From: Bacillota bacterium
GTDB lineage: Bacteria; Bacillota; Clostridia; DSM-8532
Length of the DNA: 64,000 nt
Assembly (NCBI GenBank): GCA_023415205.1
Contig: JAEZLR010000029.1
Location: 124,001 to 188,000, forward strand
Direction: 5' to 3'
The stretch's first letter is position 1; each line of letters begins with the position of its first letter. Under the pieces are notes generated by a model. The model made no database searches. It saw nothing but the letters and a program-made list of their open reading frames with translations, and was not told where the DNA came from. A program made the translations under genes and the position numbers. Below, in pieces: positions 25,782-34,299 of the stretch.

Positions 25782-26918
25782 TTAATTCAGCTTATAAACA
25801 AGGACCAGGCCCGATCTCTGGTATACCTGTGCAACTTCAAGGAGATTCATTCCCCCTGCATTTGCAGCCATCAAGTTGGATACCCAGGTCACACCAAAAT
25901 CAACCTGACCGGTGTATACGGCTGTTGTTTCTCCAATGTCGCCACCACCGGGAATGATTTTAACTTCCAAGCCCACTTCGTCGTAAAAGCCTTTTTTAAG
26001 TGCTACGTAATAGCCCATGAACTGAGCCTGTGGGAGCCATTTGAGCTGAATAGACACTGATTTCTTTTCAAGCTCGCCGAATTTTCCGCCTGAAGCCATG
26101 GCATCTTTTAAGTAGGAAGTATCACGGATATCATCCAGAGTCATAGACTGTAATTTTGAAGCTGCTGCCGAGTCGGTCAGCTGAATATATTTCTTGGCCA
26201 GATCAAGTGTCTGCTGCATGGCTTTTTCATCCATGTTTCCGTAGTCTTTTACGGCAGCACCTGTCGTATCGGTTTCAACCAGCTTTTTAACCTCAGAAGC
26301 CATATAGGCCTGGTGTTCGCTGGATACTGAAGAGCCGTATTCATAAACAATCTTTGCAGCCTCTTCAGGATTACTGCAGGCATATTCCCATCCCTTCATT
26401 GAAGCGTATAGGAAGGCCTTTACGGTATTTGGATTGGCCTGTGCAAATGCTTCTGTGCAGAAGATGTTGTCTTCAAGCATTGCAACGCCTTCCTTGTTCA
26501 TGTCAATAAAGCTCACCTTATCACCGTATTTGTAACCGCCTTCATAGCTGTTTTTGACCAATCCCAGCTCGTTGTAGGTCATCGCTGAAGCAAGCGATAT
26601 GGTGTCATTATCAAAGCCATCCATATCAAAGGCCTGACTTAAGAAGGTGGTAGGCTGACCATATTTCGCTAAAAGTGCCTGTACCTCATACTCGTTTCCA
26701 AGTCCCCAATTTCCTACCTTACCTTTACCTGCAGCATCCTTTATGATACTTTCTGCAGTAGCTGTCGCATCATAATATTTCCCTGTGCTGGCTACTGGAC
26801 TGCTGGTAGCTCCCGGTGTGCTTGAAGTACTGCTTGAGGATCCACATCCTGCGAATGTTGTTGAAACCATTGCAATCACCATGATAACTGCTAATAACTT
26901 TGCTACTTTCTTTTTCAT
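25782..26918 (-). CDS. NMT1/THI5-like ABC substrate-binding lipoprotein, apparently circularly permuted
   Basis: A 378-residue lipoprotein with signal peptide and lipobox (TTFAGC, Cys25). Typical family members start with the block QLKWLPQAQFMGYYVALKKG and end with the GNEYE...AMTYNE...GVAMLED region. Here the order is reversed. Residues 66-215 hold the usual second half (VGNWGLGNEYEVQALL, QAFDMDGF, SAMTYNELGL, EGVAMLEDNIF). Residues 286-376 hold the usual first half (VSIQLKWLPQAQF, IIPGGGDIGE, VDFGVTW, VAQVYQRSGLVLVYK). A helical linker of about 70 residues joins them. It should bind a pyrimidine or related ligand for the adjacent permeases. AAGGAGG precedes the ATG. Confidence 0.9.
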   Translation of the reverse strand: MKKKVAKLLAVIMVIAMVSTTFAGCGSSSSTSSTPGATSSPVASTGKYYDATATAESIIKDAAGKGKVGNWGLGNEYEVQALLAKYGQPTTFLSQAFDMDGFDNDTISLASAMTYNELGLVKNSYEGGYKYGDKVSFIDMNKEGVAMLEDNIFCTEAFAQANPNTVKAFLYASMKGWEYACSNPEEAAKIVYEYGSSVSSEHQAYMASEVKKLVETDTTGAAVKDYGNMDEKAMQQTLDLAKKYIQLTDSAAASKLQSMTLDDIRDTSYLKDAMASGGKFGELEKKSVSIQLKWLPQAQFMGYYVALKKGFYDEVGLEVKIIPGGGDIGETTAVYTGQVDFGVTWVSNLMAANAGGMNLLEVAQVYQRSGLVLVYKLN

Positions 26919-26996
26919 TGTTTAATCCTCCTTGTTATTTGTTGAACTATTGTTATATAGGGAAGAGTTTTAGCTGTTCCCTATTAAACTCTGAGA

Positions 26997-27887
26997 TCAC
27001 CGGTTACGGCGGCCTTTCAGTATGCCGCCCTCAGCGATGAGTAACAACGCATACATCAATATGCCTATTGCACAGGCTACCAGGATGTAAGCCCAGGCCG
27101 TTGCATATTGTGCTAAAACAATACTTTCACGTATCTGACGCCCAACGCCTATAATGTACTCTGCAAAGTACTCACTGACCAATGCACTGATAATACTTGC
27201 CGGAACACTTACTCTTAAGGCTGTAAAAACATATGGAAGACTATTCGGCACTCGAAGTTTTAAAAAAACTGTCGTTTTGCTTGCTGCAAAGGATTTCATC
27301 AAATCTTCCGAAAAAGGCTTTAGCTCTGTAAAACCCCTGTATGCATTAATACTCATGGAAACAGTACAGGTTATCATCACCACAATGGTCTTTGCCAGCA
27401 TGCTTCTCACATTTGGGTCAGTACTGAAATCCTTTGTCAGATTATTCAGAATAGGTGCTATGGCTACAATGGGTACCGCAGTGAAGGCCGATGCAATAGA
27501 AATGCCTCCACGACCCCATTTGGGAAATGCCATGGCAACAATTCCTAATAGGTATCCCAATGCCGAGCCCAGTATCAATCCTCCGACAGCTACAATAACG
27601 GTTGCTTGAACATTTTTTAATACGGCAGGAACGTTATCAAAGATGATATTGATAATGCGTCCTGGCAAAGGAAGCGTAAAGGTATCGGCTCCCAGAATTT
27701 TATGTAAAACTTGCGTCTGCCAGAGTACTAATACAAGAATTCCAAATAGAACGGGATAAAGGACAGTCCTAATGGATTCTTTATTTAACTTGGTTCTTTT
27801 TTTTGCTTTCGCCCTAAGACTGTCATCTTCATCAGATGCAATGATTTTTAGGGGATCTGCTTCTGTGTTCAAATATCCGTTTTCCAT
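26997..27887 (-). CDS. ABC transporter permease (SsuC/TauC-like)
   Basis: A 296-residue inner-membrane permease with a charged N-terminal tail of about 45 residues and about six membrane segments. The EAA-type loop that contacts the ATPase is seen in MKSFAASKTTVFLKLRVPNS, followed by LPYVFTALRVSVPASI. The ATG at 27887 follows AGGAGGTGAGG. It forms a heterodimer with the next permease, and its place between that gene and the binding-protein gene fixes it to this importer. Confidence 0.9.
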   Translation of the reverse strand: MENGYLNTEADPLKIIASDEDDSLRAKAKKRTKLNKESIRTVLYPVLFGILVLVLWQTQVLHKILGADTFTLPLPGRIINIIFDNVPAVLKNVQATVIVAVGGLILGSALGYLLGIVAMAFPKWGRGGISIASAFTAVPIVAIAPILNNLTKDFSTDPNVRSMLAKTIVVMITCTVSMSINAYRGFTELKPFSEDLMKSFAASKTTVFLKLRVPNSLPYVFTALRVSVPASIISALVSEYFAEYIIGVGRQIRESIVLAQYATAWAYILVACAIGILMYALLLIAEGGILKGRRNR

Positions 27888-27900
27888 ATGCCTCACCTCC

Positions 27901-28713
27901 TCATCGACTCACTTTTTTATAGGGTGATACCCATTTTTCAATGACCGACATAAGATAAAAGCTTGAGATCCCGATGATGGCGCTAAAGAATACGATTTGC
28001 CAGAACACATAGATACTCATGGCATGCTTTAAGGATTGGGAGAGCATACATCCCAGCCCTCCCCCGCCCTGCAGGGTATCCACCAGAATGGATGCCGTAA
28101 TAGCCATCGGAGCCGATATTTTAAGGCCTGTAAAGAAGTAGGGTATGCAGGAGGGTATAAGCAGCTTTTTATAGACATCACTCTTCTTTGCCGCAATAGA
28201 ATACATCAATTCATGCTTTTCCTTTTCAACGGCCTTAAATCCGGCCAGAGTATTGGTGGCCACTGGATAGAAGGTCAGTATTGCAGCAATGACGATTCGG
28301 CTTTTATCGATATCCTTTGTAATAGCCAAAATAATCGGAGCCATGCCCAGAATAGGTATCATCTGAATAATCATTAAGTAAGGAAAAGCTATTTTTTCAA
28401 CAGGTAAAAACATATTCATAAGCAAGGCTAATACAAAACCTATCGCGCTTCCGATAATAAAACCTATTCCCGCCCTTACCAATGTAATTGCAGCATTACT
28501 GAGGACAATATCCGAAGCTGTCTGACTGCCGTTTACAAGCTTCTGACTGAATACTGAATCAACAATCTGGTAAATGTGAGGAAGAACATTTTCAGGTGTT
28601 CTTTTAGTCTGCTGTATAACTGTTGCCGCAATCTCCCAGACGATTAAAAGACCAATCACCCAAACAAGGGTTACCATCTGCTTAGAGGATAAAACTCTTT
28701 TTACTCTGTTCAA
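27901..28713 (-). CDS. ABC transporter permease (SsuC/TauC-like)
   Basis: A 270-residue permease with about six membrane segments. The ATPase-contact loop is in MYSIAAKKSDVYKKLLIPSC, followed by IPYFFTGLKISAPMAITASI. The start is a TTG at 28713 with GAGGGGGT upstream, two bases after the ATPase stop codon, so the genes are translationally coupled. It pairs with the permease at 26997-27887. Confidence 0.9.
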   Translation of the reverse strand: MNRVKRVLSSKQMVTLVWVIGLLIVWEIAATVIQQTKRTPENVLPHIYQIVDSVFSQKLVNGSQTASDIVLSNAAITLVRAGIGFIIGSAIGFVLALLMNMFLPVEKIAFPYLMIIQMIPILGMAPIILAITKDIDKSRIVIAAILTFYPVATNTLAGFKAVEKEKHELMYSIAAKKSDVYKKLLIPSCIPYFFTGLKISAPMAITASILVDTLQGGGGLGCMLSQSLKHAMSIYVFWQIVFFSAIIGISSFYLMSVIEKWVSPYKKVSR

Positions 28714-28715
28714 GC

Positions 28716-29549
28716 CTATACCCCCTCAAAACTGTTTCTTACCTTTGAAACAAGTGAATTGAACTCTATGGTATCTCTTATCTCCAACCCTCTTGGCCTT
28801 GGGAGGTTTATATCCACAACAGCCGAAACTCTTCCGGGATGGGGTGAAAGAACGACTACCTTATCCGACAGAAATACTGCTTCCTGAATATTGTGAGTTA
28901 CGAAAATAATGGTTTTCTTCGTTTTGCTCCAGATGTTCTGCACATCCAGATGCAGTTTTTCTTTTGTAAATTCGTCAAGTGCAGAGAAGGGTTCATCCAT
29001 GAGGAGAATCTTAGGACGGAGTGCCAGGGCTCTGGCGATTCCCACTCTCTGCTGCATGCCTCCGCTCAACTCATGGGGATGCTTTTTCCCAAAGTTATAG
29101 AGACCCACCAACTCAAGCGTCTGTGTAACCCGGTTTGTTCGTTCCTTTTTGGGTACGCCCATAATCTCCATGGGCATGCAAACATTTCTTCTTACTGTAC
29201 GCCATTCGTATAGAACCGGATTCTGAAAAACGATTCCGAACTTCTGCTGAAGCCTTATTTCACGGGGTGTCAAGCCTCCGATAGATATGGTTCCTGTAGT
29301 AGGCTGCTGCAAATCCGCTATAGTTCTGAGGAGTGTTGTTTTTCCACAGCCTGAAGGTCCTACCAAAGAAACAAATTCACCTGGCTTTATCTCAAGATTG
29401 ATATTCTTAAGGGCGACTACCGGTTCACCTCCATTTTTGTCCGGAAACTGCACCCATAGATTTTCTATTTTTATTCCGGTCTCCAATTCCACGGCATCAG
29501 AAACTAAGTCTTTTCTGTAATCTTCATTTATCTTTTTAGCATGTAGCAT
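28716..29549 (-). CDS. ABC transporter ATP-binding protein
   Basis: A 277-residue ATPase of the nitrate/sulfonate/pyrimidine-precursor importer class. Walker A is GPSGCGKTT, the signature LSGGMQQRVGIARALA, Walker B ILLMDEPFSALD, and the switch histidine is in FVTHNIQEA. An N-terminal extension of about 30 residues precedes the domain. GGAGGG lies before the ATG. It starts the transporter part of the pyrimidine cluster, downstream of a hairpin that follows the alcohol dehydrogenase gene. Confidence 0.93.
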   Translation of the reverse strand: MLHAKKINEDYRKDLVSDAVELETGIKIENLWVQFPDKNGGEPVVALKNINLEIKPGEFVSLVGPSGCGKTTLLRTIADLQQPTTGTISIGGLTPREIRLQQKFGIVFQNPVLYEWRTVRRNVCMPMEIMGVPKKERTNRVTQTLELVGLYNFGKKHPHELSGGMQQRVGIARALALRPKILLMDEPFSALDEFTKEKLHLDVQNIWSKTKKTIIFVTHNIQEAVFLSDKVVVLSPHPGRVSAVVDINLPRPRGLEIRDTIEFNSLVSKVRNSFEGV

Positions 29550-29600
29550 CGTTCATCCCTCCACACTTTTCTTCTAATTGATCAAACTGAAAATAAACAA

Positions 29601-29631
29601 AATGGCGTAAAACTATTCGTTTTACGCCATT
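29601..29631 (-). terminator. Intra-cluster terminator or processing hairpin
   Basis: A perfect 13-base stem (AATGGCGTAAAAC/GTTTTACGCCATT) with a 5-base loop. On the minus strand it is followed by TTGTTTATTTTC. It lies between the alcohol dehydrogenase and ABC ATPase genes and probably causes partial termination. Confidence 0.65.
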
Positions 29632-29668
29632 GTAATCAGTTTTTTTATAGGTTTTTCTTAAGCTCTAA

Positions 29669-30820
29669 TCACCAGAGTTTATTGTATATTTCCAAAAGGT
29701 CCTCTTTTGTAACCTCTTTTATTGTGTTTGAAGGACTTCCGCTTGCTATGGCATCCTGTGCCATTTTGTCTTTGACCTGGTCAAACGCATCCTTGCTGAT
29801 GCCATACGCCTTCAAAGTAGGTATTTTTAAATGCTTTAATAGCTCTGATAATCTTATTATAAAGGCCTCGGCTTCTTCCTTATCACTTAATTTACCGTCT
29901 GCCGCACCGATCGCCCTGGCTATTTGTGCAAATCTCTCGTAACAGCCATCCATCACATAGGACAGGCATTCTTGGATAAGCATTGCATTGGATAATCCGT
30001 GAGGTACATGGAATAGTGCGCCTATGGGCCTGCTCATACCATGTACCAGAGTTACCGAAGCGTTGTTAATGCATACACCCGCTTCATAAGCCGCTAATGC
30101 CATCTCTCCTCTTGCTTTCAGGTTATTACCATCGTCAAAGGCATCCGGTAGAAAGGTGAAAATCCTTTTAATGGCACTCAATGCATAGATATCGGTGAGT
30201 GGATTTCCCCTTCTGGAGGTATAGGCTTCTACGGCGTGGGTCAAGGCATCCATTCCGGTTGCTGCCGTAACCAAAGGAGGCGCTGTCAGTGTAAACTTAG
30301 CATCTAGGATGGCCAGATCAGGTAGCAGAGCGTCCCCCTTCAGCAGCATCTTTATATTTCTGACAGTATCGGTAATGATGGTGAACTTTGTTGCTTCAGA
30401 ACCGGTACCAGCCGTTGTGGGGATTAAAACCATGGGTGGGAAGTTCCCTTCTATCTCCTTACCCATATAGTCCGAAATACGCCCTTCCAATACCGACATG
30501 GCCGCTATGGCCTTTGCACTGTCAAGAGGGCTTCCCCCTCCTATGCCAATAATGAATTCACAGCCAGTTTCCTGATATCTTTTCACACCAGCCTCAATCA
30601 TTTCGACTGTAGGTTCTCCGGTAATATCATTAAACAGCACCGAATCAATTCCGATGTCTAAAAGGGTTTCGGTTAAGGCTTGCACCGCACCCGTTCCGGT
30701 CACATTTTTACCGGAAACAATAAGCGCTGTTTTACCAAAGCCCTTAATAACGGCTGCACTTTCCTTTAATGCATCAGAGCCAATATAGGTTTGTCGGGGT
30801 AGCGTGAATTTATAAGCCAT
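29669..30820 (-). CDS. Iron-containing alcohol dehydrogenase, probable malonate semialdehyde reductase
   Basis: A 383-residue group III alcohol dehydrogenase. The NAD(P) loop is IGIGGGSPLDSAKAIA near residue 93, and metal-site histidines are in DALTHAVEAY and LVHGMSRPIGALFHVPHG. GGAGG precedes the ATG. Between the class III aminotransferase and the importer genes, it most likely reduces malonate semialdehyde (from beta-alanine) to 3-hydroxypropionate, or methylmalonate semialdehyde from thymine. This would regenerate NAD+ during fermentation. The specific substrate is an inference. Confidence 0.88.
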   Translation of the reverse strand: MAYKFTLPRQTYIGSDALKESAAVIKGFGKTALIVSGKNVTGTGAVQALTETLLDIGIDSVLFNDITGEPTVEMIEAGVKRYQETGCEFIIGIGGGSPLDSAKAIAAMSVLEGRISDYMGKEIEGNFPPMVLIPTTAGTGSEATKFTIITDTVRNIKMLLKGDALLPDLAILDAKFTLTAPPLVTAATGMDALTHAVEAYTSRRGNPLTDIYALSAIKRIFTFLPDAFDDGNNLKARGEMALAAYEAGVCINNASVTLVHGMSRPIGALFHVPHGLSNAMLIQECLSYVMDGCYERFAQIARAIGAADGKLSDKEEAEAFIIRLSELLKHLKIPTLKAYGISKDAFDQVKDKMAQDAIASGSPSNTIKEVTKEDLLEIYNKLW

Positions 30821-30840
30821 ACTGCCTCCATACGCCGCAT

Positions 30841-32166
30841 TTAAATAAATTCTTTATCTACAATGGTCAGGACTTCATCAAGCTTATCCATTTCTTCTCT
30901 CAGTTGATCTTCTGTGATAATCAGCGGGGGAGCTACAAGTATCATGTTTTCATGGGTATAGGTCATAAATCTGCGCTCTTTAAGCTTGCCGAGAATTTTC
31001 CCCATAATACCGTCGGGATCCTTGCCGTAAGGAACAATTGGCTCCTTAGTGGCTTTATCCTTCACAAGCTCCACTGCTGAAAATAAGCCAATATAACGGA
31101 CATCTCCCACACAGGAATGCTTTTCCTTCAGTTCTTCTAGAATCTCACCCAGAACCTTCCCAATTTGACTTACCTTATCAGCGATATTGTGCTTTTCATA
31201 GTATTCGACGCATGCAACGCCTGCTGCACAAGCCAAGGGGTGTCCGCTGTATGTAAGTCCGCAGGATAGTAAATTCTCATCGAAGTAATCTGCAATTTTG
31301 CTTGCCACAACCACGCCTCCCAGCGGTATATACCCACAGGTAACGCCTTTAGCAAAGGTGACGATATCGGGCTTTACATCAAAGTGCTCAAATCCGAACA
31401 TTTTTCCGGTTCTGCACCAACCGGTCATGACCTCATCGCATATCATTAATAGGTTGTATTTGTCACATAAGGCCCTTACACCCGGCATATATCCTCTTGG
31501 AGGAATGATGACGCCGTTTGAACCTGTAATGGTCTCCATAACAATGGCTGCTATGGTATGTGCTCCTTCATACTGAATCTGTTCCTCTAATTTTGCCAGA
31601 TAATAGTTGGTCGCCTCTTCTTCCAAACTAAACGCAATGGCCTCCCGGTAAATATAGGGATCAAAAAACTTAATAAAACCGGGAATACCAGGCTCCAATG
31701 CATATCTCCTGGGTTCTCCCGTTAGATTTCCGGAACCGAAGGATGAGCCGTGATAGCTTCTGTACCGACTGAATATCTTGTTTTTGCCGGTATACATTCT
31801 TGAAATTTTAATGGCATTTTCATTGGCTTCAGCACCTGCATTGGTAAAGAAAACCTTCCCCATATTATCGGGCATGAGTTCAATGATTTTTTCAGCCAGC
31901 TTTGCTCTGGACTCAGCACCATAAGATGGCCCAATGAAGCAAAACTTATCCACTTGCGCTTTTATGGCCTCCCCGATCTCTTTATTTCCAAAACCAAGGT
32001 TTAAATTAACCAACTGAGAGGACATATCGGAGTAACGATTCCCTTCAAAATCCCAGAAGTATACTCCCGAAGCCTTATCTACAGAAATTGGATTAATGCT
32101 TTTCTGTTTGCTCCATGATTGCAGATTATACTTTTTTAATGTCAGTTTGATTTCTTCACCGTTCAT
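30841..32166 (-). CDS. Class III aminotransferase, probable beta-alanine aminotransferase
   Basis: A 441-residue PLP enzyme. VFFTNAGAEANENAIKISR binds the cofactor phosphate, CDEVMTGWCRTGKMFGFEH gives the PLP-ring aspartate, and the Schiff-base lysine is in VTFAKGVTCGYIPLGGVV. Omega-aminotransferases of this class move the amino group of beta-alanine, taurine or GABA to pyruvate or 2-oxoglutarate. In this cluster beta-alanine (or 3-aminoisobutyrate) is the expected donor. GGAGC precedes the ATG; the long 5' leader begins near 32481. Confidence 0.9.
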   Translation of the reverse strand: MNGEEIKLTLKKYNLQSWSKQKSINPISVDKASGVYFWDFEGNRYSDMSSQLVNLNLGFGNKEIGEAIKAQVDKFCFIGPSYGAESRAKLAEKIIELMPDNMGKVFFTNAGAEANENAIKISRMYTGKNKIFSRYRSYHGSSFGSGNLTGEPRRYALEPGIPGFIKFFDPYIYREAIAFSLEEEATNYYLAKLEEQIQYEGAHTIAAIVMETITGSNGVIIPPRGYMPGVRALCDKYNLLMICDEVMTGWCRTGKMFGFEHFDVKPDIVTFAKGVTCGYIPLGGVVVASKIADYFDENLLSCGLTYSGHPLACAAGVACVEYYEKHNIADKVSQIGKVLGEILEELKEKHSCVGDVRYIGLFSAVELVKDKATKEPIVPYGKDPDGIMGKILGKLKERRFMTYTHENMILVAPPLIITEDQLREEMDKLDEVLTIVDKEFI

Positions 32167-32420
32167 TTTAAAGCTCCATTTCTGCCTCGTACAAAATGAA
32201 TCTCCCCCATGTTCCCATAGGCTTCACATTCAATTTTGTATGTGCCAAATAATTTTATGTGCCTGAAGATTTACACAAGCAGCGTTTTTCAAACCTATAG
32301 ATCTATGAAACTAAGAAAACTGCTTTAGATGTAGGAATTTATCTTGATTTTCATACACAACGCATATCATCAGCGATATGCAATGGCTTATCAATGAGCA
32401 AATGATTATTTTCTATGAAT

Positions 32421-32460
32421 GAAAAAAGCGACACAGCTCCTTTTTGAGCTCCATCGCTTT
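32421..32460 (-). terminator. Intrinsic terminator in the leader of the pyrimidine cluster
   Basis: Minus-strand RNA: AAAGCGA and AGCTC pair with GAGCT and TCGCTTT across a 3x3 internal loop, followed by a T6 tract. It starts about 20 bases after the predicted transcription start near 32481. It could be an attenuator, the end of a short RNA of about 60 bases, or the end of the pucR transcript. Confidence 0.75.
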
Positions 32461-32487
32461 GTTAATGTTGTTTTTCTGCTTAACTGT

Positions 32488-32517
32488 ATTATAAAACGAA
32501 AGCATAGCCTTTTGCAA
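32488..32517 (-). promoter_or_regulatory. Promoter of the pyrimidine-catabolism cluster
   Basis: TTGCAA (32512-32517), an 18-base spacer and TATAAT (32488-32493) on the minus strand. The -35 is weak and the dyad TGTGCATTTGCACA is centred about 65 bases upstream of the predicted start, an arrangement that fits activation by the PucR-type protein. Confidence 0.6.
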
Positions 32518-32539
32518 TTGATAATCTCCCAAAGTTTCT

Positions 32540-32553
32540 TGTGCATTTGCACA
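32540..32553. promoter_or_regulatory. Palindrome TGTGCATTTGCACA (regulator site candidate 1)
   Basis: A perfect dyad with arms TGTGCA/TGCACA upstream of the cluster promoter. A near-identical copy lies at 32890-32903, 350 bases away. PucR is the nearest candidate binder. Confidence 0.55.
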
Positions 32554-32889
32554 TTTTAGGCTATAATTTAACAGGTTTATAATGGGTTTTTATCATGTAA
32601 GTATGATCACTCTATCATTAACGAATCCTATTTGCCCTTAATTGTGCTTATAATCTACTTTTTAAAACATAAATTTATGATTTTCCCTTTTTCTTCATGA
32701 AATTTCATGATTCTAATAATTCATTTACTGATATGTCCAAACTATTGATTTTAGTATAACTGGTATTAATGCTGCAATTTCTTTGTCAGTCGGTACAACC
32801 GTCCAACTCAAAAGAATTTTTTTGCATTTTAAATATAATATTCTTTCATATTGAAATCGGTAAACTGATAGGGTAAGCATTCGGTTATA

Positions 32890-32903
32890 TGTGCTTTTGC
32901 ACA
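32890..32903. promoter_or_regulatory. Palindrome TGTGCTTTTGCACA (regulator site candidate 2)
   Basis: Differs from the 32540 copy at one base and lies 14 bases past the pucR stop codon. AT-rich -10-like sequence follows on the minus strand, so a further weak promoter is possible. Confidence 0.5.
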
Positions 32904-32917
32904 AACTCTATAGGGTA

Positions 32918-34078
32918 TTACAAAATGTCTTTTATGTAGAATGCCATATAAAGGTTAACACGACCTTCCAATTCCAAAGGATTGACTCCCACAATACTCT
33001 CAATTTTCTTAAGATGATTTAAAACCGTATTTCTATGTATATACAATTTTTCAGAGACCAATTGTATACTCCCGTTATTCTCTAGATAAGTGCGTAAAAG
33101 CTCTGCGAGTTTTGAGCTATTCTGTCTATCATAAGTGACCAGCTTTCCAATGGTATCATTATAAAAGCTTCTCAAAACCCCCTTGTCATTAGTGGCATAC
33201 AGTATTTTGTAAATACCGAGCTTATCATAGTACAAATGACTTTCTTTGAGATTACAAGCCATCTTCATAGCGGAGGTTGCCTTTTCAAAATTTTTATTCT
33301 GGCTCTCCAGGTCAGGTTGATTAGGACTAATCCCAATATGAATCTGAAATTGCTTCAGCTTGCTGTTGGCATTTTCAAAGAATTCCTTAACAAATGCATC
33401 TATCTCTGCGGCAGTATAGTTGATAAGCGCTAATACCAAGCTATCCTGATATAAAAAGGATATATACAATTCGTGTATGCTTTTTGCGATCCTCTCGGCT
33501 ATTTTTTGGATCTCGTTCTGATAGTCCTCAAAGCTGGCATTACCAAGATTGCTGATGGTGATACTCATAAAGCAAAGCATGCTGTCTCTATGGCAGCCAT
33601 ATCTTTCAAGCTGTAGAATCTGAGTTTCCAGATCCCCAACATTAAAGACTATATTTTTAATGGTAGTGGAAAGATCATTCTCGATTTGTACATCATTGAG
33701 TATTCTGTTACAGAAATCCCTTGTCATATCTACCATTCGCGTTTCCCACGGTATGGTGAAAAGCGGCAGGTTTTCCTTGTTGCAAAAATCGATGACATTC
33801 TCTTCTATTTCTCTGGTGTGAGGGCCTAGATTGACAACGAACGCACTGGCATTGACCTCTTTCAATTGAATAGCAAAATTCAGAAGCCAATCCTTTTTAT
33901 TGTTTAATATACCAGCAGTAAAGACCAATTCATTGCCATGCAAGAAAGAAATGACACTATCGTCTTCGATAATATGAACCCATTGAACTAGGTTATTGAG
34001 ACCATTAAAACCGGCAATGAGCTTCATATTATATAAGAAGGTACCATTTTTGTATAGTTTCTTCACCATGATGGACAT
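32918..34078 (-). CDS. PucR-family transcriptional regulator
   Basis: 386 residues. The N-terminal PucR-type sensor domain (about 1-120) has LIAGFNGLNNLVQWVHIIE and GNELVFTAG. A middle GGDEF-like regulatory region follows. The C-terminal HTH_30 domain (about 325-385) has SIQLVSEKLYIHRNTVLNHL and KIESIVGVNPLE. Relatives control purine or amino-acid catabolism, often as ligand-dependent activators. Directly upstream of the pyrimidine cluster on the same strand, it is the likely regulator; the palindromes downstream are candidate sites. GGAGAG precedes the ATG at 34078. Confidence 0.9.
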   Translation of the reverse strand: MSIMVKKLYKNGTFLYNMKLIAGFNGLNNLVQWVHIIEDDSVISFLHGNELVFTAGILNNKKDWLLNFAIQLKEVNASAFVVNLGPHTREIEENVIDFCNKENLPLFTIPWETRMVDMTRDFCNRILNDVQIENDLSTTIKNIVFNVGDLETQILQLERYGCHRDSMLCFMSITISNLGNASFEDYQNEIQKIAERIAKSIHELYISFLYQDSLVLALINYTAAEIDAFVKEFFENANSKLKQFQIHIGISPNQPDLESQNKNFEKATSAMKMACNLKESHLYYDKLGIYKILYATNDKGVLRSFYNDTIGKLVTYDRQNSSKLAELLRTYLENNGSIQLVSEKLYIHRNTVLNHLKKIESIVGVNPLELEGRVNLYMAFYIKDIL

Positions 34079-34247
34079 CGTTCTCTCTCCCCGGTATATA
34101 TAAAGTTTATATCCATAATATAATCACACGCTTAAATCATGACGGATTCTGTAGTTAAATTTGGGATTATATGTTATTATGGCACTATCATTATAGCATA
34201 CACAACCTTTGATTTTGTAGGGATATAGAGATGACCGGGCGCATATG

Positions 34248-34276
34248 AAAAAAGGGCTGTCTTAAAATGACAGCCC
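34248..34276 (-). terminator. Terminator after the alpha-glucan phosphorylase gene
   Basis: GGGCTGTC/GACAGCCC 8-base stem followed by T6 on the minus strand, 24 bases past the stop codon. Confidence 0.88.
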
Positions 34277-34299
34277 AATCAATGATTTAATCTAAACAA

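Larger units (their letters stand above)
32167..32917. promoter_or_regulatory. Long leader/control region between pucR and the pyrimidine cluster
   Basis: 751 bases with no credible gene. Seen within it: palindromes TGTGCATTTGCACA (32540-32553), TGTGCTTTTGCACA (32890-32903) and TCATGAAATTTCATGA (32695-32710); a minus-strand promoter at 32488-32517; and an intrinsic terminator at 32421-32460. About 250 bases of untranslated leader follow before the aminotransferase ATG. Confidence 0.65.
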
